A DNA stretch of 61,311 nucleotides from Flavipsychrobacter sp. GTDB lineage: Bacteria; Bacteroidota; Bacteroidia; Chitinophagales; Chitinophagaceae. Shown piece by piece: positions 17,762-24,011 of this stretch (position 1 is its first letter; each line of letters opens with the position of its first letter). Location: contig JAFIGV010000020.1 of assembly GCA_017849575.1 (NCBI GenBank), forward strand, positions 1-61,311, written 5' to 3'. Below the pieces are notes generated by a model. The model worked only from the letters and a program-made list of their open reading frames with translations. It searched no databases and had not been told where the DNA came from. Made by a program: the position numbers and the translations under genes.

Positions 17762-18544
17762 CTAGCGCATACCGAAGGTGTATCCCTTTGTGCTGATAAC
17801 AACATGGGCATTCATATCCGCCCTGGTCACCTGCATCTTCATCTCCAGCTCGTCGTCCTTGTAAAATTCAGCTTCCATCACTAATCCGTTCATCCCCGAG
17901 AGTCCGTTAAAGTAACCCGCCAGCGGCCCCTGCAGACTAGCTTTTGAAAAATCGAATACAGCTTTTTTCGTCAGCCATATTTCACTGCGCCGGTTGCGTT
18001 CCTGATCGGTGCAGATATACAGCTCGCAGGTATAGCCCAATATTTCCTTAGTTTTCCCGGTAGCCTGACAATCGTTGCTGCCATTGGCCGTTCCCTGCCT
18101 GGTGTCTTTTGCTCCCGCGGCGGCCTCCCTGCTTCTAAATGCGTTTAGGTTCATCGCCATCCCCGTCTTTTCCTGCTCGTTCAGCATAATCAAAGAACCT
18201 GCAGCATAATCATAGATGATCAGCATTGGTTCACGGCGCCGGCTGCTCCCTTCCTCAGTGGCACGCATGGCAAAATAATTTTTCTCTGCATGAGTGTAGT
18301 AACTGATCTCATTCGTTCCATTCTCCTTGCCCCGCCGGTAGCGTGTGGTACGCATCACAATCATTCGGGGGAAAATGTACTCTGGCTCCACTTTGCCGCT
18401 GCTGGCATTGCGCAACCAATCTTCGCCTTTCTTTTCATTGTCCTTTCCATATTTGCCATACATGGCATCTTTCACATAGCGGTGCTGTGCATAGCAAACC
18501 ACATTCAGCAACAGCAGGATGAGCAGGAACAGTAGCTGTTTCAT
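17762..18544 (-). CDS. DUF4412-domain secreted protein
   Basis: 260 residues from the ATG at 18544 (MKQLLFLLILLLLNVVCYAQ signal peptide); a TTG six bases earlier is unlikely. The central part has the DUF4412-like pattern TGKTKEILGYTCELYICTD ... SEIWLTKK, where the two Cys could form a disulfide. Predicted periplasmic or outer-membrane-associated; function unknown. It lies 44 bases upstream of corA in the same direction. Confidence 0.82.
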   Translation of the reverse strand: MKQLLFLLILLLLNVVCYAQHRYVKDAMYGKYGKDNEKKGEDWLRNASSGKVEPEYIFPRMIVMRTTRYRRGKENGTNEISYYTHAEKNYFAMRATEEGSSRRREPMLIIYDYAAGSLIMLNEQEKTGMAMNLNAFRSREAAAGAKDTRQGTANGSNDCQATGKTKEILGYTCELYICTDQERNRRSEIWLTKKAVFDFSKASLQGPLAGYFNGLSGMNGLVMEAEFYKDDELEMKMQVTRADMNAHVVISTKGYTFGMR

Positions 18545-18688
18545 AGGCAATCAATCTGGATAATGCAATGACTATTGATCTAAACTTAAAAAGAATATCG
18601 TATTTCTCCAAGATATTTTGGCATGCATTTAACTACTAATTGAGCAGCAAATATTTATTTTCAGGCAGAGAAACTCTTCCTGCAGCGC

Positions 18689-20080
18689 ATGAATCGCAAA
18701 TCCCTGAAATGGCGAATACGGTATTACCTTCAGTACTTTCCCCTCACACTCAATGCATTTGTTTTTGCAGCCCTGTGCCTGCTTTTTTACAAGTTGCTCT
18801 ACCGCCCGCTGCCTCGTAGCGGTGAAGAACCATCCGCCTTCCTTCCTTTTGTGTTGCTGATGGCGAAAATGGCCTTCTGGTTTGTGCTGGTTGTGGTCTC
18901 AGTTTCTGCGCTGAGCACGCTGTTCGTCTGGGTTCATTTTCTCTGGCTCAGGCACAATAAGGGTGTCCGTCTTGAACTCTCTTTTGTACAGGAAAAAAAG
19001 GATCGCACTGCGGGGCGAAGCATCATGCAGGCTACGCTACACGGAGCCCTGCGGCCCATACTGGGATTTGTAAACGGCCGACTTTATTACGACGATCACC
19101 AGCTTACCGGGCACTTCGCTCTGCTGTCTGACAAGAAAAAGGAAAATTCGCTGTTCCTTCGTTCGGCTATCTCCGGCAAGAGCAGGCTGCTGCTCCCCGA
19201 CATTCGGGAGTATCAGCTACGGGATGGCTTTATTTATTTTCGGGATATGCTCCATCTGTTTTCGCTGGCGGTAGAACAACAAATCAGCGGTTCGTTCTTC
19301 CAACCACCGGAAGTGCAGTCTGCGGCGGAAAAAGATGTCTTCCCTAAAAAAACTGAGACGACCGATGTACGCATAGAACAGATGCGACGTGTGGACGGAG
19401 AATATCTGAATTATAAAGACTTTGAACACGGAGACGATGTGCGCAGGATCGTGTGGAAGGTATATGCCAAAAACAGAGACCTTGTGGTGAGGATACCCGA
19501 ACGGTTCGAACCTTATGCGTCCCACTTGTACTTCTACGCCAGCTTCCACGCGTTGGCCAATGAAAACCGGCTGAATAGTGACTATGCAAAAGAAATGCTG
19601 AACTACTATAAAAACCGCGTATGGACTGTTTACGACACTCTCGCTAAAAAAGATTGGCAGATGCGCTACATACCCGATCAAAACTTCAACCTTCCGGACA
19701 CCCTGACACCCGCAGAGCGTAGCGCCAGAATCATTAGCGCCAGCGGCTGGCATCAGGACCATGATCTGTTACAATACTTTCACCCCGCTCAGGGTGCAGT
19801 ACTATGTGTATCATCGTTTACCGACCCTCATCAGCTCAGTCAACTACTGGAACAGTGCGACGCGTCCACTGTGGTTTATCTGGTTCGATGCTCACGGGTG
19901 TTCCGCCATCTGGTAGCGTGGAACTGGATGAAACGGTTGGTATTGCTCCCCCCAAAGGACCGGCTCAACAGGTTGCGGAGCCAATGGACCTTTGCACCGC
20001 TACGTTTGCAGGTGACGAAACGGGAGAAACAACTCGAAGAAATACTGAAAAAGAGTGCGGTGATCAGCGAGGTGTTATAA
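18689..20080 (+). CDS. DUF58-domain membrane protein
   Basis: 463 residues. Two membrane helices lie near residues 18-38 and 55-85, followed by a beta-rich part and then the DUF58 core around residue 240 (YLNYKDFEHGDDVRRIVWKV, with the typical GDD-RR-W and a downstream RIPERFEPY). DUF58 proteins usually sit beside a MoxR ATPase and von Willebrand A proteins; here those partners are absent, and a Crp/Fnr regulator follows by 33 bases. Role unknown. Confidence 0.87.
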   Translation: MNRKSLKWRIRYYLQYFPLTLNAFVFAALCLLFYKLLYRPLPRSGEEPSAFLPFVLLMAKMAFWFVLVVVSVSALSTLFVWVHFLWLRHNKGVRLELSFVQEKKDRTAGRSIMQATLHGALRPILGFVNGRLYYDDHQLTGHFALLSDKKKENSLFLRSAISGKSRLLLPDIREYQLRDGFIYFRDMLHLFSLAVEQQISGSFFQPPEVQSAAEKDVFPKKTETTDVRIEQMRRVDGEYLNYKDFEHGDDVRRIVWKVYAKNRDLVVRIPERFEPYASHLYFYASFHALANENRLNSDYAKEMLNYYKNRVWTVYDTLAKKDWQMRYIPDQNFNLPDTLTPAERSARIISASGWHQDHDLLQYFHPAQGAVLCVSSFTDPHQLSQLLEQCDASTVVYLVRCSRVFRHLVAWNWMKRLVLLPPKDRLNRLRSQWTFAPLRLQVTKREKQLEEILKKSAVISEVL

Positions 20081-20100
20081 ACAAGCTGCATTTCCCCAAT

Positions 20101-20108
20101 TATCTTTG
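20101..20108 (+). promoter_or_regulatory. Candidate -7 element before the Crp/Fnr gene
   Basis: TATCTTTG matches TAnnTTTG exactly and ends five bases before the ATG at 20114. If used, transcription would begin at or within one or two bases of the start codon, giving a leaderless or nearly leaderless mRNA. No -33 TTTG at the right distance. Confidence 0.35.
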
Positions 20109-20113
20109 AGGCA

Positions 20114-20743
20114 ATGACTTACAATGAACAATTTAAAGATGTCTTTGAAGAAGCGCTCCTGGAAGAAATAGGAGAAAAGGCACAATTCGTCACCGTGCCC
20201 GCCGACACGGTCATTCTCGAAATCGGACAGATGGTGCGCGTCATGCCAATTGTGCTCTCGGGCTCCATAAAAGTATCGAGAATGGATGATGATGGCAGGG
20301 AACTGCTTCTTTACTATCTCAGCGCCAGCGAGGGGTGTGCTATGACCTTCACCTGCTGCATGCAACAATACCCGAGTGAAATAAAAGCGGTAGCAGAAGA
20401 AGAAAGCGAACTGATGGTCTTTCCGATTTCTGTAATGGACGAGTGGATTGTGAAATATGCCACCTGGAAGAGCTTTGTCATGAAAACGATCCGGGCAAGA
20501 TTCCATGAACTTCTGAAGACGATTGATCAAATTGCTTTCCAAAAGCTTGATGAACGACTGGTTCATTACCTGAAAGAAAAATCGAAAAATACCGGATCTA
20601 CCCTGATCAACCTTTCCCACGAACAAATTGCACATGACCTTGCAACTTCAAGGGTCGTCATATCCCGATTGCTCAAAAAGCTGGAACAGGATAACAAACT
20701 CCTGCTCTACCGAAACCAGATAAAGCTGCTTCGGGATTTGTAA
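20114..20743 (+). CDS. Crp/Fnr-family transcription regulator
   Basis: 209 residues. The N-terminal cyclic-nucleotide-binding-type beta barrel runs to about residue 120 (TVILEIGQMVRVMPIVLSGSIKVSR), a long helix follows, and the C-terminal winged helix contains LSHEQIAHDLATSRVVISRLLKKLEQ as recognition region. It lacks the cAMP-binding RXS pattern but has three closely spaced cysteines (CAMTFTCCM near residues 76-84), which might sense redox or sulfur state; that is inference. It heads a same-strand cluster of redox genes and is a likely local regulator. Confidence 0.92.
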   Translation: MTYNEQFKDVFEEALLEEIGEKAQFVTVPADTVILEIGQMVRVMPIVLSGSIKVSRMDDDGRELLLYYLSASEGCAMTFTCCMQQYPSEIKAVAEEESELMVFPISVMDEWIVKYATWKSFVMKTIRARFHELLKTIDQIAFQKLDERLVHYLKEKSKNTGSTLINLSHEQIAHDLATSRVVISRLLKKLEQDNKLLLYRNQIKLLRDL

Positions 20744-20753
20744 CTTTTGTAAC
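20737..20753 (+). promoter_or_regulatory. Tandem TTTGTAAC direct repeat, candidate operator
   Basis: TTTGTAAC (20737-20744) is followed at once by TTTTGTAAC (20745-20753), giving two equal half-sites about one helical turn apart. They overlap the end of the Crp/Fnr gene and lie about 23 bases upstream of the TAATTTTG element. A binding role is inference. Confidence 0.3.
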
Positions 20754-20775
20754 CAAGGCAAGGGAACAACCACCG

Positions 20776-20783
20776 TAATTTTG
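20776..20783 (+). promoter_or_regulatory. Candidate -7 element of the DUF2892-OsmC-rhodanese-thioredoxin operon
   Basis: TAATTTTG is an exact TAnnTTTG match 10 bases before the first ATG of the DUF2892 gene. The nearest TTTG upstream (20746-20749) is 26 bases away, longer than usual, which would suit an activator-dependent promoter. Confidence 0.45.
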
Positions 20784-20793
20784 CTGTACAAAA

Positions 20794-21009
20794 ATGTTTT
20801 CACTTATGAAGAAAAACATAGGTACGGCCGACAAAATTGTTCGCCTGCTCATCGCCATCGTCATTGGCATTTTATTCTTCACCCATCGCATCGAAGGCAC
20901 TACGGCTGCGGTGTTGCTGGTGGTAGCTGCTGTAATGCTGCTCACTGCGCTGGTGGGTATCTGCCCGCTATATATTCCTTTCAAGATCAGAACAAACAAA
21001 AACCATTAA
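20794..21009 (+). CDS. DUF2892 small membrane protein (YgaP-type membrane domain)
   Basis: 71 residues (67 if the ATG at 20806 is used). N-terminal MKKNIGTADKIVRLLIAIVIG and the final LVGICPLYIPFKI are characteristic of the DUF2892 family, which also forms the membrane part of the rhodanese YgaP. Two membrane helices with a short loop (FTHRIEGTT). The conserved Cys-Pro pair in GICPLY is typical. Followed after three bases by the OsmC gene. Confidence 0.9.
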   Translation: MFSLMKKNIGTADKIVRLLIAIVIGILFFTHRIEGTTAAVLLVVAAVMLLTALVGICPLYIPFKIRTNKNH

Positions 21010-21012
21010 AGT

Positions 21013-21477
21013 ATGACACATGAGGTCGAAACCCAGTGGATGGGAAAGATGCAATTTAACGCTTTGGTCAACGGACACACCATAGTGATGGATGCTCCGG
21101 AACGCGTTGGCGGCGAAGATCACGGCCCTATACCCAAACCCTTTGTACTTTCAGCGCTATCCGGCTGCACGGGTATGGATATAGTAGCCATTCTGCGAAA
21201 AGCAGAAAAAGAAGTAGATGATTTTGATATAAAGGTGACGGGAGAGATCAGCAAAAAAGCACCGATAGAATATGTGGCGATCAATATTGTTTACGAATTC
21301 AAAGGTGCTGATGCACACAAAGATGCCGCTCTGCAGGCTGTTACCGACTCGCAGGAAAAATATTGTGGTGTGAGCCATATGCTTAAGAAAATACTTCCGG
21401 TTACCTGGCAGGTAGTTTACAACGGAAACACCATTTTCGATAATCGCCAGACTGTGGCAGAAACTAATCTTATCTGA
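21013..21477 (+). CDS. OsmC-family protein
   Basis: 154 residues. The OsmC/Ohr fold is marked by the two cysteines in ALSGCTGMD (Cys52) and EKYCGVSHML (about Cys118), which form the peroxidatic/resolving pair in thiol peroxidases of this family. Members reduce organic hydroperoxides or persulfide-type substrates using thiols. Cytoplasmic. Between DUF2892 and the rhodanese gene, with two bases to the next start. Confidence 0.93.
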   Translation: MTHEVETQWMGKMQFNALVNGHTIVMDAPERVGGEDHGPIPKPFVLSALSGCTGMDIVAILRKAEKEVDDFDIKVTGEISKKAPIEYVAINIVYEFKGADAHKDAALQAVTDSQEKYCGVSHMLKKILPVTWQVVYNGNTIFDNRQTVAETNLI

Positions 21478-21479
21478 CA

Positions 21480-21794
21480 ATGTTCCAATCTATAAAAAAT
21501 CTTTTCGGAATCGGCCCGCAAACAGACTTTGCGGAATTGATGAAACGCGGTGCACAGATCGTGGATGTGCGCACACGGGGTGAATACGCTTCGGGCAACA
21601 TCAAAGGATCTGTAAACATACCGCTCGACACGTTGAAGGCCGGCATGTCGAAACTAAAAAAAGACAAGCCCGTCATTACCTGTTGCGCCTCTGGAATGAG
21701 AAGTGCGTCTGCAAAGGGAATGCTGAAAGCTGCGGGTTTTCAGGAAGTTCATAATGGTGGCGGATGGATGAGTCTGCAACAAAAACTAAGATGA
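21480..21794 (+). CDS. Rhodanese-like domain protein
   Basis: 104 residues, one rhodanese domain: VDVRTRGEYASGNIKGSVNIP and active loop TCCASGMRS, with Cys69 in the catalytic position preceded by a second Cys68. Likely a sulfane-sulfur carrier or persulfide-handling enzyme. Its TGA overlaps the next ATG (ATGA), so translation of the two is probably coupled. Confidence 0.93.
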   Translation: MFQSIKNLFGIGPQTDFAELMKRGAQIVDVRTRGEYASGNIKGSVNIPLDTLKAGMSKLKKDKPVITCCASGMRSASAKGMLKAAGFQEVHNGGGWMSLQQKLR

Positions 21795-22051
21795 ACATGA
21801 AGCAAAGAATGCTGCAAAACTGGACCGTTATCCGGGCTTTCTACCTGCTCATCGGGCTGTTCATTGTCGTACAGGCCATTACGAATCACGAGTGGTTCGT
21901 GGCTTTCATCGGAATATACTTCGCCTCTATGGGATTGTTTAACTATGGTTGTGCCGCCGGAAACTGCGGAGTTCAGCCCCGTACGCAACGATCGTTTCAA
22001 AAGACCGAAGAGGTGGAATACGAAGAAGTAAAAGAAACAAATCATGAATAA
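21791..22051 (+). CDS. Small membrane protein of the redox cluster, Cys-rich motif
   Basis: 86 residues from the ATG at 21791. Two hydrophobic helices ([18 protein letters not shown] and [16 protein letters not shown]) are followed by YGCAAGNCG, with two cysteines at the membrane face, and an acidic tail. The family is not one I can name; similar small proteins occur next to rhodanese genes in this phylum. The paired cysteines suggest a thiol exchange partner for the rhodanese or thioredoxin (inference). It overlaps the thioredoxin gene by eight bases. Confidence 0.8.
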   Translation: MNMKQRMLQNWTVIRAFYLLIGLFIVVQAITNHEWFVAFIGIYFASMGLFNYGCAAGNCGVQPRTQRSFQKTEEVEYEEVKETNHE

Positions 22052-22343
22052 TAACTTTCAGGAACTGATCAACTCAGAAAAGCCTGTGCTGGTCGATTTT
22101 TCAGCAGAATGGTGCGGCCCCTGCAAAATGATGGGCCCGATATTACAGGAACTCAAATCAAAAGTGGGCGAACAAGCCACGATTGTAAAAATCGATGTCG
22201 ATCGCAACCCCGGTCTGGCAAGTGTCTTTCAGATACAGGGCGTTCCCACCCTCATACTTTTTAAGAAAGGGGAAGTGAAATGGAGACAATCGGGGGTGGT
22301 GCCCGCTAACAGACTGCAGCAGGTTATCGGCGAGCACGCATAA
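22044..22343 (+). CDS. trxA: Thioredoxin
   Basis: 99 residues, a complete thioredoxin fold without signal peptide. Active site WCGPC at residues 23-27; cis-proline in QGVPTLILF; the usual [10 protein letters not shown] surroundings. Cytoplasmic disulfide reductant. Being last in the OsmC-rhodanese operon, it probably recycles oxidised or persulfidated products of those proteins. Followed by a strong terminator. Confidence 0.95.
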   Translation: MNNNFQELINSEKPVLVDFSAEWCGPCKMMGPILQELKSKVGEQATIVKIDVDRNPGLASVFQIQGVPTLILFKKGEVKWRQSGVVPANRLQQVIGEHA

Positions 22344-22374
22344 ACGCAGCTTTGAGTTTTTAACGCTACGGGAG

Positions 22375-22403
22375 ATAGCAGGTTTTACGGCCTGCTATTT
22401 TTC
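22375..22403 (+). terminator. Terminator of the redox cluster
   Basis: Stem ATAGCAGG/CCTGCTAT with an 8-base loop, followed by TTTTTC, 32 bases after the thioredoxin stop. Confidence 0.85.
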
Positions 22404-22580
22404 ATTTGCCCAAAATACTCTCTTTGCAAAGTTCTGGTTAATGGATTGTAAAACAGGGGTTAAGCGCTCTGCTTTCCTTGCCGTCCATGAAAAGAAAAAT
22501 GACCTTTACATCATCAAACAAACAAAAACAAAAACAAAAAAACCAATCACCGGATCTTCTTTCTGACTATAACAACAAAC

Positions 22581-22610
22581 GGCTCCCTGTTCAGGGGGCT
22601 TTTGTTTTTC
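22581..22610 (+). terminator. Second intrinsic terminator, not assigned to a gene
   Basis: The hairpin GCTCCCTG-TT-CAGGGGGC (one G-T pair) is followed by TTTTGTTTTTC on the plus strand. It lies about 180 bases after the previous terminator with no coding frame between. On the minus strand the T tract is weaker, so it fits a plus-strand transcript better; it may also end the DUF6048 transcript. Confidence 0.55.
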
Positions 22611-22612
22611 TG

Positions 22613-23281
22613 CTACCATCGTAGCGCGTATTGCAGATAGAAGTTGAAGTCGAAGCTAGTGGTCTTTTCCCCTTTGCCATAGCCAGCTACATAGGCAGGG
22701 GGTAGCTCTCTGAAAACAGACTGGGTGATCAGAAATTTCGCTCGTACGGTATATCCCGCAAAAAATCCCTTCAGTAATTCCACCCGAAGTCCCGCAGTGA
22801 GTTCGGCCCAGTGTGCCGAAACTTTTTTGCCTTCAATACTACCGCTTGTACTGCCCCAGACAGGATCGACAGTAGTGTACACCGCGTCGCTCCGTTCCAC
22901 CAGGCCTACGCCATAACGGAGCCCGACAAACAGATAGTCCCAGTCGCTGGGAAATAGGCGCTGCAACATGCTCTTGTCAATACCAGCGCGAAAAAAACTA
23001 TTGTTGCTCGTGTATCTAAGATCCTCATAGGCGACATCCGAGCCGCCAAACCCTCCTTCTGCTACCAGATAAATGTCTTTCGGCAGGCTGTAATCGAGCG
23101 AGAATTCGTAGCTGCGCCGGTTTCGAAAGACCTGGTTTAATACCGGCCTGGAAATGTCGATACCTACGCGTATCTGTTTTGCATCGGGTCGGGCCACGGC
23201 AACGGTATCGTTGCTCCCCTCTTGTGCCCGGGCCCAAAAGCCGATCGCCAAAAGCAATATGCTACAAAAAAACCTGTACAT
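22613..23281 (-). CDS. DUF6048-family protein, likely outer-membrane beta barrel
   Basis: 222 residues from the ATG at 23281, which gives the signal peptide MYRFFCSILLLAIGFWARAQ; an ATG at 23305 is also in frame. Beta-rich throughout (YEFSLDYSLPKDIYLVAEGGFGGSD, LFVGLRYGVGLV) and ends in an aromatic strand (FDFNFYLQYALRW), as outer-membrane barrels do. It overlaps the DUF6452 gene by 20 bases; in Bacteroidota these two families are often found together. Function unknown. Confidence 0.82.
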   Translation of the reverse strand: MYRFFCSILLLAIGFWARAQEGSNDTVAVARPDAKQIRVGIDISRPVLNQVFRNRRSYEFSLDYSLPKDIYLVAEGGFGGSDVAYEDLRYTSNNSFFRAGIDKSMLQRLFPSDWDYLFVGLRYGVGLVERSDAVYTTVDPVWGSTSGSIEGKKVSAHWAELTAGLRVELLKGFFAGYTVRAKFLITQSVFRELPPAYVAGYGKGEKTTSFDFNFYLQYALRW

Positions 23282-23741
23282 GCTCCGGTGTGTTTGCATT
23301 TCCATTCACTTCGTCATTTTTCAGCAGAACAGAGTCAATATGATGTTGGGTAAACCTGACATTCTGCAGGGAAAAGTAATAAGTGAAGCCACAGGCATTA
23401 GATAAAAAATGTAGCTGGCGTTCGTAAAAAAATACCACCGTATCAAAACTAAGCACCGCACTATCGGGCTGTAAAGAAAATCTTGCACTATCCGCATGAG
23501 GATTGAGGGGCAGGTTAAAGGCCGCAGTTTTTGGCGCAAACAAAATGACCACTCCGGAATCAACGGCGATCCAGCGGGGTGCTGGCAACAGACTATCCGC
23601 TATGGTTGTATCACCAACGTTCTTCATGCTTCTGGCCCGTAGATAGACGTTTTGCGGCTGAAGGCAAGGATCGCGCTCCTGCTCGCAGGCTACCATACAC
23701 ATTACGCAGGAAACGAGGATAAGTAAAATTAATTTAGTCAT
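23262..23741 (-). CDS. DUF6452-family lipoprotein
   Basis: 159 residues with a lipoprotein-type signal (MTKLILLILVSCVMCMVAC, lipobox VAC with the modified Cys near residue 19). It has paired cysteines (EQERDPC and NACGFTYYF). The size and the C-terminal FTYYFSLQN pattern match DUF6452. It overlaps both neighbours by a few bases (start overlaps the coiled-coil gene by eight), so the three form a tight unit with pheT. Function unknown. Confidence 0.82.
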   Translation of the reverse strand: MTKLILLILVSCVMCMVACEQERDPCLQPQNVYLRARSMKNVGDTTIADSLLPAPRWIAVDSGVVILFAPKTAAFNLPLNPHADSARFSLQPDSAVLSFDTVVFFYERQLHFLSNACGFTYYFSLQNVRFTQHHIDSVLLKNDEVNGNANTPEHVQVFL

Positions 23742-24009
23742 TAAGCGCTATCAGCATTTTATCAATCTCGCGGATCACGGTGTCCAGTTGTTTCCTGATC
23801 TTTTCCTTGTCAGAGAGGGTCAACAAGGTGCGGCTCAACTTGGCAGCTACCATATTTTGCTCCAGGTCCGACAGTTTCATATTCAGCGTGGCCATGCTTT
23901 GGGTTTGCAGCGAAATGGTTTCGCGCAGTTTTTTATTCTCGGCTTGCAGCATAGCATACTTCCTGAGCAGAATGTCAAGTCGGTTGTTCAAAAGCTGCAA
24001 TTCGTACAT
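23734..24009 (-). CDS. Small coiled-coil protein
   Basis: 91 residues, almost entirely a coiled coil with leucine heptads (LQLLNNRLDILLRKYAMLQAE ... LNMKLSDLEQ). No signal peptide. It begins two bases after the pheT stop. In related genomes a ZapB-like or ZapA-associated coiled-coil gene follows pheT, so a cell-division role is possible, but the sequence alone does not show it. Confidence 0.8.
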   Translation of the reverse strand: MYELQLLNNRLDILLRKYAMLQAENKKLRETISLQTQSMATLNMKLSDLEQNMVAAKLSRTLLTLSDKEKIRKQLDTVIREIDKMLIALND

Positions 24010-24011
24010 AA

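Noticed and set aside
22487-22565. A short frame beginning MKRKMTFTSS before the orphan terminator
   Set aside because: It runs into a low-complexity Lys/Gln stretch and stops after about 26 codons; too short and biased to support as a gene.
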